From: Roseateles_B flavus
GTDB lineage: Bacteria > Pseudomonadota > Gammaproteobacteria > Burkholderiales > Burkholderiaceae_C
DNA: 64,000 nucleotides
NCBI RefSeq assembly: GCF_039872765.1
Contig: NZ_JBDPZC010000011.1
Location: forward strand, 62,001-126,000
Direction of reading: 5' to 3'
The notes under the pieces were generated by a model. That model was not told where the DNA came from. It worked only from the letters and a program-made list of their open reading frames with translations, and ran no database searches. How positions within the stretch are numbered: the first letter of the stretch is position 1; each line of letters opens with the position of its first letter. Positions 51,500 to 60,553 of the stretch are shown here, one piece after another. The translations under genes were made by a program, and so were the position numbers.

Positions 51500-53022
51500 G
51501 CGAGGTCCAGCAATGGGCGGTGGCGAGCAAGCCCGCCGCTGAAGCCCTGATCGGCGTGATCGGCGCTGGCGTGATGGGCGCGGGCATTGCTCAGGTGGCA
51601 GCCCAGGCCGGTCATCCGGTGCGGCTGATGGACGTCCGCGAAGGCGCCGCCGCCGCCGCGCACGGTCAGATCGCCAAGGCCCTGGAAGGCCTGGTGGCCA
51701 AGGGGCGCATGGAGGCAGCCGAGCGCGAGGCCGTGCTGGCGCGCATCCAGCCGGTGTCGGCCCTGGCTGAGCTGGCTGGCGCGGCCCTGGTGGTCGAGGT
51801 CATCATTGAAAAGCTGGAGCCCAAGCAGGCCCTGCTGCGCGAGCTGGACGCCCTGCTGGGGCCGGACGCGCTGATCGCCTCGAACACCTCGTCGATCAGC
51901 ATCACCGCGCTGGCCAATGGCATGCAGCGTCCCGGCCGCCTGGTGGGCATGCATTTCTTCAATCCCGTGCCGCTGATGAAGCTGGTGGAGGTGGTGTCCG
52001 GGGCGGAGACGCTGGTCTCTGTGGCGGAAGCCATCTACGAGCTTTCGCGGCGCTGGGGCAAGGCGCCCGTGCATGCGAAGTCGACGCCTGGCTTCATCGT
52101 CAACCGCATCGCCCGCCCCTATTACGCCGAGACCCTGGCCCTGCTGCTGGAGCAGGCCGGCACGCCCGCGCAGCTGGACCGCGCCTTGCGTGCGGTGGGC
52201 TTCCGCATGGGCCCCTGCGAGCTGATGGACCTGATCGGGCATGACACCAACTTCCTGGTGACCCAGTCCGTCTTCGAGGCCAACTTCGGTGACAAGCGCT
52301 ACATGCCCTCCCTGGTGCAGAAGGCCCTGGTGGACGGGGGACGCCTGGGCCGCAAGGTCGGTAAGGGCTTCTATGAGGGCGTGCCCGTGGCGCCGGCTCC
52401 CGTGGAGCGCCAGGGTGCCGCTGCCCTGCCGCCCGTGCAGCTGCTGGGCAGCGGTGCGCTGGTCGACGGCCTGGCACAAGCCCTGGAAGCCGCCGGCGTC
52501 GCCTTCGAGCGCCAGAGGCAGTCCAGCTGGGCCGGCCTGGTGATGGGGGCGCTGCAGCTGCGCATGAGCACCGGCCGCTGCGCCGCCGAACTCGCAAGGC
52601 AGACTGGTCATGCCGAGCTGGCCGTGATCGACTGGCCCATCCAGGGCCCGCGCACCGAGGCCCTGGCGCTGGCCTTCGCCCCGCGCTGCAGCGAGGCCAG
52701 CCGTGAGCAGGCGCTGCGGCTCTTCGCTGCCTTGGGCTGGGCCCCGCTGGTTCTGCGCGACGCGCCCGGCCTGGTGGTCGCCCGCACGCTGGCCATGCTG
52801 GTCAACGAGGGCGCGGATGCCGTCTGGCAGGGCGTCTGCGACGAGGCCGCCGCCGATCAGGCCATGAAGCTGGGCGTCAACTACCCGGCCGGGCCCTTCG
52901 AGTGGCTGGCACAGCTGGGCGTCGCGCCCGTGGTCGAGACCCTGGACGCGCTCTTTGAGGCCTGCCGCAACGAGCGCTACCGCGTCAGTCCGCTGCTGCG
53001 GCAACGCCTGTGGGCCGACTGA
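51496..53022 (+). CDS. 3-Hydroxyacyl-CoA dehydrogenase (PaaH-like)
   Basis: A 508-residue enzyme. The NAD domain begins I-G-V-I-G-A-G-V-M-G-A-G-I-A, with S-N-T-S-S-I-S and M-H-F-F-N-P-V-P-L-M-K-L-V-E-V with catalytic His; G-F-I-V-N-R-I-A-R-P and a second C-terminal half-domain (about 290-508) make it as long as the PaaH/PaaC enzymes of phenylacetate and adipate pathways. Together with the thiolase at 54421 it supports aromatic or dicarboxylate beta-oxidation. Confidence 0.93.
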   Translation: MSEVQQWAVASKPAAEALIGVIGAGVMGAGIAQVAAQAGHPVRLMDVREGAAAAAHGQIAKALEGLVAKGRMEAAEREAVLARIQPVSALAELAGAALVVEVIIEKLEPKQALLRELDALLGPDALIASNTSSISITALANGMQRPGRLVGMHFFNPVPLMKLVEVVSGAETLVSVAEAIYELSRRWGKAPVHAKSTPGFIVNRIARPYYAETLALLLEQAGTPAQLDRALRAVGFRMGPCELMDLIGHDTNFLVTQSVFEANFGDKRYMPSLVQKALVDGGRLGRKVGKGFYEGVPVAPAPVERQGAAALPPVQLLGSGALVDGLAQALEAAGVAFERQRQSSWAGLVMGALQLRMSTGRCAAELARQTGHAELAVIDWPIQGPRTEALALAFAPRCSEASREQALRLFAALGWAPLVLRDAPGLVVARTLAMLVNEGADAVWQGVCDEAAADQAMKLGVNYPAGPFEWLAQLGVAPVVETLDALFEACRNERYRVSPLLRQRLWAD

Positions 53023-53042
53023 GCGTCAGCCGCCGCAAACGA

Positions 53043-53067
53043 AAAGCCGCCTTCGAGGCGGCTTTTT
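53043..53067 (+). terminator. Rho-independent terminator
   Basis: AAGCCGCCT-tcg-AGGCGGCTT followed by TTT, 21 bp after the dehydrogenase stop. Confidence 0.88.
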
Positions 53068-53092
53068 CACGGCGTGGCGCGGAGCCGCCCGT

Positions 53093-53932
53093 TCAGAGCA
53101 GCATGCGCAGGTGCTGCTGCGCCTGCAGCAGGGGCGGCAGGGCATGCTCGACCAGCTGCTCCATGCTCATGCGCGAGGCGTGGATGGAAATGTTGAGGGC
53201 GGCGACCACATCGCCACGGTAGTTCTTCAGCGGCACCGCCAGGGTGCGCAGGCCGAGCTCGAGCTCCTGGTCCACGCTGGCGTAGCCCAGGGTCCGGGCG
53301 CGGGCAACCTCGGTGCGCAGCCGGTCCGGGTTGGTGATGGTGTGGGGAGTGACCGGTTCCAGCGTCTGGCGGGCGATCCAGGCGTCGGCGTCTTCGGGCG
53401 CCAGCGCAGCCAGCAGGGCGCGGCCGTTGGCGGAGCAGTAGGCCGGGACGCGGCCGCCGGACTGCAGGTGCTGGGACAGCACACGGCCGGCGCTGGTGGC
53501 GGCAATGCAGATCACGTCATTGCCATCCAGCACACCGGCAGCGCTGGCTTCCTTGAGCGCAAAGGCCAGCTTGTGCAGTTCGGGCTCCACGATGCGGGGC
53601 AGGCGTGCCGAGTGCATATAGCTCTGGCCCAGGCGCAGCACCTTGGGCGTGAGCGCGAACATCTTGCGGTCCTGGGACACGAAGCCCAGGTAGCTGAGGG
53701 TCAGCAGATAGCGGCGGGCGGCCGCACGGGTCAGGCCGGTGCGGGCGGCCACCTCGCTGATGGTGAGGCGGGGACGTTCCTGATCGAAAGCTTCGATCAC
53801 GGCCAGTCCCTTCTCCAGGCCGGCCACGAGGTCGCGTTTCAGCGGCGTCTGTGGTTCCAGAGAGACAGTGGCGGCCGAACTGGGCGGCACTGCGACAGAG
53901 GCGAGATCATCAAGGGCGCGAGCAGCAGACAT
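53093..53932 (-). CDS. IclR-family regulator (PcaR/PobR-like)
   Basis: A 279-residue regulator. N-terminal winged HTH (about 35-95) with G-L-A-V-I-E-A-F, L-T-I-S-E-V-A-A-R-T-G-L-T-R-A-A-A-R-R-Y-L-L-T-L; C-terminal IclR effector domain with Y-C-S-A-N-G-R-A-L-L-A and G-Y-A-S-V-D-Q-E-L-E-L-G-L-R-T-L-A-V-P. This is the PcaR/PobR/CatR subgroup that controls protocatechuate and beta-ketoadipate genes. The neighbouring thiolase is a likely target. ATG at 53932 chosen; 53980 possible. Confidence 0.92.
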   Translation of the reverse strand: MSAARALDDLASVAVPPSSAATVSLEPQTPLKRDLVAGLEKGLAVIEAFDQERPRLTISEVAARTGLTRAAARRYLLTLSYLGFVSQDRKMFALTPKVLRLGQSYMHSARLPRIVEPELHKLAFALKEASAAGVLDGNDVICIAATSAGRVLSQHLQSGGRVPAYCSANGRALLAALAPEDADAWIARQTLEPVTPHTITNPDRLRTEVARARTLGYASVDQELELGLRTLAVPLKNYRGDVVAALNISIHASRMSMEQLVEHALPPLLQAQQHLRMLL

Positions 53933-53997
53933 GGCGTTCCAGGGTCCGATGGGCGCCCAAAGTGGTCTGAGCGCGATCAATTCAAGCGCCGACTATA

Positions 53998-54028
53998 GAA
54001 GTCTGTCACTACAACGTGTGACGACTTC
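53998..54028. promoter_or_regulatory. Inverted repeat upstream of the IclR gene
   Basis: GAAGTC-t-GTCAC at 53998-54009 and GTGAC-GACTTC at 54018-54028 form an 11-bp inverted repeat broken by one bulged base. TATAGT on the minus strand (53992-53997) next to it is a possible -10, so binding here would repress the regulator gene. Confidence 0.45.
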
Positions 54029-54420
54029 GCAAGAACTGGGCGACGAACGCACATCTATGCACCAATTTGGTGATTTTAAGGCGCACGCATCTGACGGCCT
54101 GGTGCAGGTCGCTTCGAGCGGGCCCCAGACACCTCACGGCACCGGGTTGCGGATCATCCCCCTGTCTTGCTTCTTGTTTGCCGGCAAGTCTCGGGAGGGG
54201 CCTTGAACGTACGCATATGACTTTCGACATATGTGTGATATATGGCCCCAGCGGAGCCAGTATCACACGATCCCGGGCCGCGCAGCTGTCCGGGCGACCA
54301 GCCCAATGGGGGAGGGCTGGGCGAAAGCGTTCGCAGAGCGTTCGCGGAGCGTTCGCGGAGCGTCCGTATGGCGTCCGTCTGGAGAACGCCTGGTGGGCGC
54401 CGGGGCCCCCCGGGGTGCGC
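54029..54420. other. Intergenic region with operator-like and tandem repeats
   Basis: About 390 bp between the IclR operator and the thiolase 3' end. It contains CACCAA-T-TTGGTG (54060-54072), two CATATG palindromes near 54213-54234, and the 11-bp tandem array described separately. No supported gene. Confidence 0.5.
54326..54369. repeat. 11-bp tandem repeat array
   Basis: AGCGTTCGCAG (54326-54336), then AGCGTTCGCGG twice (54337-54358) and a degenerate fourth unit AGCGTCCGTAT (54359-54369). Confidence 0.8.
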
Positions 54421-55623
54421 TCAGACCCGCTCGAGCACGAGCGCGATGCCCTGGCCGACGCCGATGCACATGGTGCACAGGGCGTAGCGGCCGCCCGTGC
54501 GCTGGAGCTGGTTGGCGGCGGTGAGCGCCAGGCGGGCACCGCTGGCACCCAGCGGATGGCCCAGGGCGATGGCGCCGCCGTTGGGGTTGACGCGGGGATC
54601 GTCATCCTGAAGGCCCAACTGGCGCAGCACGGCCAGCCCCTGGGCCGCAAAGGCCTCGTTCAGCTCGATCACGTCCATCTGGTCCAGGCTGAGCCCGGCA
54701 CGGGCGAGCACCGCCTGCGTGGCCGGAGCCGGGCCGATGCCCATGATGCGCGGCGCGACGCCCGCCGTGGCCATGGCCACGACCCGGGCGCGGGGCGTCA
54801 GGCCATGGCGCTGGACGGCGGTCTCGCTGGCCATCAGCAGTGCCACGGCGCCGTCGTTGACGCCGGAGGCGTTGCCGGCCGTCACCGAGCCCTCGGGGCT
54901 CACCACGCCCTTGAGCCGTGCGAGCGCCTCCAGGCTGGTGTCGCGGGGATGCTCGTCCTGGCGCACCCACAGGGATTCGCCCTTCTTCTGGGGAATCTCG
55001 ACCGGGCAGATCTCGGCGTCGAAGAAGCCGGCCTGCTGGGCGGCCAGCGTCTTCTTCTGGCTGGCCAGGGCCATGCGGTCCTGGGCTTCGCGCTCGATGC
55101 CGAACTCGCGCGCCACGTTCTCGGCGGTCTCTGGCATGGAGTCGACGCCGTACTGGCTCTTCATCAGCTTGTTGATGAAACGCCAGCCGATGGTGGTGTC
55201 ATAGACCGCGTTCTGGCGCGAGAAGGCGGCGTCGGCCTTGGGCATCACGAAGGGGGCGCGGCTCATGCTCTCCACGCCGCCGGCGATCAGCAGGTCCGCC
55301 TCCCCGGCCTTGATGGCGCGCGCGGCGCTGCCCACGGCGTCCAGGCCCGAGCCGCACAGCCGGTTGAGCGTGACGCCCGGTACGCTGATCGGCAGGCCGG
55401 CCAGCAGGGCGGCCATGCGGGCGACGTTGCGGTTGTCCTCCCCGGCCTGGTTGGCGCAGCCGTAGAAGACATCTTCCAGCGCCTGCCAGTCCAGCTGGGG
55501 GTGGCGGGCCATGAGGGCCCTGATGGGCAGGGCGCCCAGGTCATCGGCGCGCACGCTGGCGAGCGCGCCGCCGTAGCGGCCGAAGGGCGTGCGTTGGCCG
55601 TCGCAGAGATAGGCAGTCTTCAT
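54421..55623 (-). CDS. pcaF: Beta-ketoadipyl-CoA thiolase
   Basis: A 400-residue thiolase. Nucleophile Cys in L-N-R-L-C-G-S-G, then N-E-A-F-A-A-Q-G, G-H-P-L-G-A-S-G-A-R with the catalytic His, and C-T-M-C-I-G-V-G-Q-G. The N-terminal T-P-F-G-R-Y-G-G-A-L-A-S-V-R-A-D-D-L and Y-G-C-A-N-Q-A-G-E-D-N-R-N-V-A-R are hallmarks of PcaF/PaaJ, which cleave 3-oxoadipyl-CoA into succinyl-CoA and acetyl-CoA. Starts opposite the HD-GYP gene with GTTC-type operators between them. Confidence 0.93.
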   Translation of the reverse strand: MKTAYLCDGQRTPFGRYGGALASVRADDLGALPIRALMARHPQLDWQALEDVFYGCANQAGEDNRNVARMAALLAGLPISVPGVTLNRLCGSGLDAVGSAARAIKAGEADLLIAGGVESMSRAPFVMPKADAAFSRQNAVYDTTIGWRFINKLMKSQYGVDSMPETAENVAREFGIEREAQDRMALASQKKTLAAQQAGFFDAEICPVEIPQKKGESLWVRQDEHPRDTSLEALARLKGVVSPEGSVTAGNASGVNDGAVALLMASETAVQRHGLTPRARVVAMATAGVAPRIMGIGPAPATQAVLARAGLSLDQMDVIELNEAFAAQGLAVLRQLGLQDDDPRVNPNGGAIALGHPLGASGARLALTAANQLQRTGGRYALCTMCIGVGQGIALVLERV

Positions 55624-55710
55624 GGGGTCCTCAAGTGTGCTGGGTCGTGGGCGGGGCTTGCCTCGCCGGCCGCCGGGATGATGGGTGATCTTGACGATAG
55701 CTTGATTCGA

Positions 55711-55747
55711 AAAGTTCTTTAATAGAACTTTCGTTCATCAAATGAAC
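55711..55747. promoter_or_regulatory. Two adjacent inverted repeats upstream of pcaF
   Basis: AAAGTTCT-ttaat-AGAACTTT (55711-55731) and GTTCAT-caa-ATGAAC (55733-55747) lie about 90-125 bp before the pcaF start. The GTTC/GAAC cores resemble sites bound by PcaR/PobR-type IclR proteins. Confidence 0.55.
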
Positions 55748-55917
55748 ATGCTAGGCCTGTGCGATCTTTCCAGTCAAGCGCAGGCCTGTTGGCGCACATA
55801 CGTCAGCGAGGTGTATCCGTCCGTGTAAAGTTCCCCAGTGCGTCGCTCAAGTTCTCCGGACCCGCGGCCGATGCATCGCAAGAGGGCGCCCCCGGAGGAA
55901 AAGGGCGTAGGACACGC

Positions 55918-57192
55918 ATGAAGGACAACGCAACAGATCCGCTGATTGACGTGGCCCAGCTGAAGGTCGGGATGTTCATCCATCTGGACCTGGGCTGGAT
56001 GTCGCACCCCTTCCCGCTGAGCAGCTTCAAGCTGAGCTCGGAAGACCAGCTGCTGGTGCTGCGCCGCCTGGGTCTCAAGCAGGTGCGCTGGAGTCCTGGC
56101 AAGAGCGAACTGCCCGACGATGCGCCACCGGCCGCCGTCGTGGCGGAGCCGAGCAATCCGGCCCTCAGTCCCGAGCAACAGCTCAAGGACGCCCATCGCC
56201 AGGCGCTGGCCGCCCAGCGCGAGGCGCTGTCGCTGTGCGAAAAACAGTACGCCGAGGCCGCCGCGGCCTTCAAGAACATCGTCGACCTCGTCCCCCGCGA
56301 GCCTGTCAATTCGCGGGACCAGTCCACCGCGCTGGTCAGCGCCTTGCTGGACAAGATGCTGGTCGAGGGTGACCTCAACATCCGCCTGCTCAACGAAGGC
56401 GCCGGCGACCGTGGCACGGCGCACGCCTTGAACGTGTCCATCATTTCCCTGCTGCTGGGCCGTGCCTTCGGCCTGGGGCGCGAAGAGATGATGGACCTGG
56501 GCGTGGGAGCCCTGTTGCACGACATCGGCAAGCTCGAGCTGCCGCCGCGGCTGCGCCATCGGGACGAGAGCTTCACCTCCGCCGAGAGCCAGGTCTACCA
56601 GACCCATGTGGTCAAGGGCGTGGCCCTGGCCAAGCAGATGGACCTCGCTGCCGGGCCGCTGCTGGTGATCGCCCAGCATCATGAGAACGCGGATGGCTCG
56701 GGCTTCCCGCAGCGCATCAACGTGGATCGCATGAGCGCGGCCTCGCGCATCGTGGCCCTGGTCAACCGCTTCGATGGGCTGTGCAACCCGCTGCTGGTTT
56801 CCAAGGCCATGACGCCGCATGAGGCCCTGTCCCTGATGTTCGCGCAAGGGCGCAACCGCTTCGACGCCACCATGCTCAACGCCTTCATCCGCATGATGGG
56901 CGTCTATCCGCCGGGGTCGACCGTACAGCTGACCGACGACCGCTATGCGCTGGTCGTGGCCGTCAACTCCTCGCGCCCGCTGAAGCCGCGTGTCATGGTG
57001 CATGACGCCAAGGTCGCGCGCGAAGAGGCCCTGATCGTCAACCTGGAAGACCATCCCGACCTGGGCATCCGCCGCAGCCTCAAGCCCGGTGCGCTGCCTC
57101 GCGCCTCGCTGGACTACCTCAGCCCGCGTGCGCGCGTGGCGTATTTCTTCGAGTCCTCCGCCGCCATGCCGTCGGGAGAGGTGTCGGTGTGA
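55918..57192 (+). CDS. HD-GYP-type cyclic-di-GMP phosphodiesterase (GFP variant)
   Basis: A 424-residue protein. N-terminal DUF3391-like part (about 1-130) starting V-A-Q-L-K-V-G-M-F-I-H-L-D-L-G-W, then an HD-GYP domain with L-L-H-D-I-G-K, H-V-V-K-G and H-H-E-N-A-D-G-S-G-F-P; the GYP triplet reads G-F-P. It should hydrolyse c-di-GMP if the variant is active. AGGA precedes ATG 55918. It overlaps the next gene by 4 nt, pairing it with a PAS-GGDEF-EAL protein. Confidence 0.92.
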   Translation: MKDNATDPLIDVAQLKVGMFIHLDLGWMSHPFPLSSFKLSSEDQLLVLRRLGLKQVRWSPGKSELPDDAPPAAVVAEPSNPALSPEQQLKDAHRQALAAQREALSLCEKQYAEAAAAFKNIVDLVPREPVNSRDQSTALVSALLDKMLVEGDLNIRLLNEGAGDRGTAHALNVSIISLLLGRAFGLGREEMMDLGVGALLHDIGKLELPPRLRHRDESFTSAESQVYQTHVVKGVALAKQMDLAAGPLLVIAQHHENADGSGFPQRINVDRMSAASRIVALVNRFDGLCNPLLVSKAMTPHEALSLMFAQGRNRFDATMLNAFIRMMGVYPPGSTVQLTDDRYALVVAVNSSRPLKPRVMVHDAKVAREEALIVNLEDHPDLGIRRSLKPGALPRASLDYLSPRARVAYFFESSAAMPSGEVSV

Positions 57193-59333
57193 GACCGCCC
57201 CGGCGGGAGACGCAGGCGGGCCAGGCGGATGAGTCGATTCCCAGTGCATTGGATGCCTCGCACCATCGCGGCCTGCTGGACGCGTTGCAGGAGGCTGTCT
57301 GGCTGGTGGATGCCCATGGCCTGACGGTGCTGCAAGCCAACGAGGCGGCCCGGCAACTGCTGGGGCTGTCATCGGCGCAGCTGGTCGGGCGGCGCATCGA
57401 GTCCCTGTGCGTCACCCCGGAGGACCTGCTGTTCTGGAGCGAGGTCGCGGGCGGTGCCTGCGAGGAGCTCCACACCGAGACGCTCATGCGCCATGCCGAC
57501 GGCCACACGCTCTGGGTGGACCGCAGGGCCTGCCTCGTGCAGGCGGACGGCGCCCATCCGCACGGGCGTGCCCTGTGGGTGGTCAGCATGCGGGACCTCA
57601 GCGCCCAGCGCCGCGGCGAGGAAGAGCGCGAGGCCCTGCTGGTGGACCTGCGCAGCACGCTGGAGTCCACGGCCGATGGAATCCTGGTGACCGACCTGGC
57701 CGGGCGCCTGCGCAACTTCAACCAGCGCTTCGCCACGCTCTGGGGCATTCCCGAGGACCTGCTGCAGCAGCGCGACGATGCGGCCGTGCAGGCCTGGATG
57801 CGGCGCAGCGTGACGGATGGCGCTGCCTATGCCGCGCGCCTGGCGGCCTTGCTGGACGCCCCCCTGCTGCAGAGCAGCGATGTGATCCAGCTGCTGGACG
57901 GTCGCGTGCTGGAGCGCGTCTCGTTGCCGCAGTGGAGCCGGCAGCGGCCCGTTGGCCGGGTGTTCTCCTTCCGCGACCTCAGCGACCAGCTGGCGGCCAG
58001 CCAGCGCATCGAGGAGCTTTCACACACCGACATGCTCACCGGGCTGCCCAACCGGCGCGCCCTATCGCAGCGGGTGGAGTACGCCCGCGCGATCGCCAAG
58101 CGCGAGCACTCGGGCTTCGCGATGCTCTTCGTCGACCTCGACCGCTTCAAGCAGATCAATGACACGCTCGGCCATGCCTTTGGCGACCGCGTGCTGCGCG
58201 AAGTGGCGCAGCGCCTGCGCGACAGCCTGCGCGAGGTGGACACCGTGGCCAAGCTCTCGGGCGACGAATTCGCGCTCCTGATCCATGAGGCCGACGCCCG
58301 CGGCGCCGAGCACACGGCGCGGCGCGTGCTGGAGGCCATGGGCCGGCCCTTCGGCTTCGATGCCCTCAGCTTCACCGTGACCGCCAGCATCGGCATCGCC
58401 CTGTTTCCGGGCGACGGCGAATCGCTGGACGAGCTGACGTCCAGCGCCGAGCGCGCCATGCAGGGCGTCAAGGACAGCGGGCGGGCGGGCTTCCGCTTCC
58501 ACCAGCCGCGCAAGGATGTGGACCTCCTGGCCCGCATGCGCCTGGATCACGCCATGCGCCAGGCCCTGCTGGACAGGCGCTTCCGCCTGCACTACCAGCC
58601 CCAGCTGGACCTGGCCAGCGGCCAGGTGATCGGTGCCGAGGCCCTGATCCGCTGGCGGGATCCGCTGCGCGGCGAGGTGTTGCCGGGCGAGTTCATCCCG
58701 GTGGCCGAGGAGAGCGGTTTCATCGTGGCCATCGGCGACTGGGTGCTGCATGAGGCGGTGGCGCAGGCGCAGCGCTGGTGGCAGCAAGGGCGCCGCATGC
58801 CGGTCGCGGTGAATGTGTCGGCCCTGCAGTTCCAGCAGGGGCAGTTCGTGGACACCGTTCGCCAGGTGCTGAAGTCGGCCGGTCTGCCGCCGGATCTGCT
58901 GGAGCTGGAGCTCACCGAGTCCATCCTGCTGCGGGATGCCGACGAGGCCCTGCGCCGGCTGCAGGCCCTGGCCGAGCTGGGCGTCTGCCTGTCCATCGAC
59001 GATTTCGGCACCGGCTATTCCAGTCTGGCCTACCTCAAGCGCTTCCCCATCCAGCGGCTCAAGATCGACCGCAGCTTCGTCCAGGGGCTGCCGGCGGACG
59101 CCAGCGATGCGGGCATCGTCCGCGCCGTGGCCCAGATGGGGCGGGCGCTGGGCCTGCAGGTCATCGCCGAAGGGGTGGAAAACGAGGCCCAGCGCGACTT
59201 CCTTCGCGAGGCCGGCTGCCATGAATACCAGGGCTATCTCTTCTCGCCGGCCCTGGATCTGGCCGCCTTCGAGACCCGGGTCTGGGGGGCCGAGCGCCCG
59301 GCCATTCGCCTCGTTCAGGGTGGGGTTGGCTGA
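57189..59333 (+). CDS. PAS-PAS-GGDEF-EAL signalling protein (SGDEF variant)
   Basis: A 714-residue protein from GTG 57189 (GTGTGA overlap with the upstream stop). PAS domains at about 20-135 and 140-275, GGDEF domain with active-site K-L-S-G-D-E-F (first Gly replaced by Ser), EAL domain with A-E-A-L-I-R-W, L-E-L-T-E-S, D-D-F-G-T-G-Y-S-S and K-I-D-R-S-F-V. The EAL half looks active; the GGDEF half could be weak or regulatory. Confidence 0.94.
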   Translation: MRPPRRETQAGQADESIPSALDASHHRGLLDALQEAVWLVDAHGLTVLQANEAARQLLGLSSAQLVGRRIESLCVTPEDLLFWSEVAGGACEELHTETLMRHADGHTLWVDRRACLVQADGAHPHGRALWVVSMRDLSAQRRGEEEREALLVDLRSTLESTADGILVTDLAGRLRNFNQRFATLWGIPEDLLQQRDDAAVQAWMRRSVTDGAAYAARLAALLDAPLLQSSDVIQLLDGRVLERVSLPQWSRQRPVGRVFSFRDLSDQLAASQRIEELSHTDMLTGLPNRRALSQRVEYARAIAKREHSGFAMLFVDLDRFKQINDTLGHAFGDRVLREVAQRLRDSLREVDTVAKLSGDEFALLIHEADARGAEHTARRVLEAMGRPFGFDALSFTVTASIGIALFPGDGESLDELTSSAERAMQGVKDSGRAGFRFHQPRKDVDLLARMRLDHAMRQALLDRRFRLHYQPQLDLASGQVIGAEALIRWRDPLRGEVLPGEFIPVAEESGFIVAIGDWVLHEAVAQAQRWWQQGRRMPVAVNVSALQFQQGQFVDTVRQVLKSAGLPPDLLELELTESILLRDADEALRRLQALAELGVCLSIDDFGTGYSSLAYLKRFPIQRLKIDRSFVQGLPADASDAGIVRAVAQMGRALGLQVIAEGVENEAQRDFLREAGCHEYQGYLFSPALDLAAFETRVWGAERPAIRLVQGGVG

Positions 59334-59408
59334 TCCCGCGTGCGCGAGGTCCACAATAGGCCCACTGCTTTCCTCTCTTGATTGCGCCAGCGCCGCGCCG
59401 GGGTCCCC

Positions 59409-59729
59409 ATGTATCGATTCAAGTCCAAGGCTGCGGCCGATGTGATCTACCTGCCTGAGGCCGCCCGCCAGGTCCTCGAAGCCCTGCGCCGCGAGCCGGC
59501 GCAGCAGGGCATCATCGAGGTGGCTGACCTCCCCGCGGCGCAGCAGGCCCTGCTGGCCGCCGTGGAGGTCGACGAGGCCGCATTCGCCGCCCTGGTGGCC
59601 GAGGCCGAGGCCCAGGGCGAGCCGCCGCCCCGGCGCCAGGGCATCACCCTGAGGCAGCGGGTCTGGCCCCTGCTGGACATGCTGCGCCTGAGCGAGGCCG
59701 AGCGGGCCGATGTCATCTGGCAAGGCTGA
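59409..59729 (+). CDS. DUF1840 family protein
   Basis: A 106-residue protein beginning M-Y-R-F-K-S-K-A-A-A-D-V-I-Y-L, the standard DUF1840 start seen widely in Burkholderiales, and ending W-P-L-L-D-M-L-R-L-S. Function unknown. It sits 75 bp after the GGDEF-EAL gene and 6 bp before the phosphatase gene, probably co-transcribed with the latter. Confidence 0.88.
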   Translation: MYRFKSKAAADVIYLPEAARQVLEALRREPAQQGIIEVADLPAAQQALLAAVEVDEAAFAALVAEAEAQGEPPPRRQGITLRQRVWPLLDMLRLSEAERADVIWQG

Positions 59730-59735
59730 AGGCCC

Positions 59736-60377
59736 ATGGACGGACTGGATGAGGTCACCCGGCTGGTCTGCGTTCGCCACGGGCAGACCGACTGGAATGC
59801 GCAGGGGCGCATCCAGGGCCAGTTGGACATCGACCTGAACCCGCTGGGCCAGGCCCAGGCCCAGGCCCTGGCCGCGGCCCTGCAGGACGAGGGCCTGGAC
59901 CAGGTGGTCTGCAGCGATCTGCGGCGTTGCCGCCAGACCCTGGCTCCCCTGCTCTTGCAGCGCACCCTGCCCGTCCGCTGGCATGCCGGGCTGCGCGAGC
60001 GCTCCTTCGGCGACTTCCAGGGGCAGACCTGGGTCGAGCTTGCCGCGCGCGAGCCGGAGGCGCTGCAGCGCTGGAAGTCCCGGGACCCCGACTTCTCGGC
60101 GCCCGGCGGCGAGTCGCTGCGGGCGTTCAGCGAGCGCGTGCTGGCGGTGGTGCGCGAACTGGCGGCGGCCCATGCGGGCCAGACCCTGCTGCTGGTGACA
60201 CACGGTGGGGTCCTGGACTGCCTGTACCGGGCGGCCCTGGGACTGGACCTCCAGGCCGCCCGCAGCTGGCGCCTGGGCAATGCCGCCATCAACCGCCTGA
60301 TGGTTTCCGGCGGCCGGCTGCACCTGGTGGGCTGGGCCGACGAAACGCATCTCCCGGCGCTCCCGGCATCGGCCTGA
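59736..60377 (+). CDS. Histidine phosphatase (phosphoglycerate mutase family)
   Basis: A 213-residue enzyme with the phospho-His motif V-R-H-G-Q-T-D-W-N near the N-terminus, S-D-L-R-R-C-R-Q-T, the conserved Glu in L-R-E-R-S-F-G-D-F-Q-G, and the second His in V-T-H-G-G-V-L. The layout is that of GpmB/CobC-like phosphatases rather than true mutases. Substrate unknown. Confidence 0.92.
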   Translation: MDGLDEVTRLVCVRHGQTDWNAQGRIQGQLDIDLNPLGQAQAQALAAALQDEGLDQVVCSDLRRCRQTLAPLLLQRTLPVRWHAGLRERSFGDFQGQTWVELAAREPEALQRWKSRDPDFSAPGGESLRAFSERVLAVVRELAAAHAGQTLLLVTHGGVLDCLYRAALGLDLQAARSWRLGNAAINRLMVSGGRLHLVGWADETHLPALPASA

Positions 60378-60478
60378 CGCTTTTGCCGGCCCCCGGCGAC
60401 AAATCCTTGCACCAGACCTGCCAGAAGTGACTGTTGCAAATTCGCGTCGCGGGGGCTTCGGTCAAACCCTAGGGCTCC

Positions 60479-60484
60479 TATACT
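60479..60484 (+). promoter_or_regulatory. Likely -10 element of the porin promoter
   Basis: TATACT lies 70 bp upstream of the porin ATG; the -35 (TTCGGT, 16 bp upstream) is poor. Confidence 0.4.
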
Positions 60485-60553
60485 GCCGCCACATTCCGCG
60501 TGACAAGACCGGGTGATTCAACCCGGCACAACCTCAACCTACAAAGGCAAATG

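Noticed and set aside
54326..54369. CRISPR array
   Set aside because: Units are 11 bp, directly adjacent with no spacers, and no cas genes are present. No CRISPR array was found in the window.
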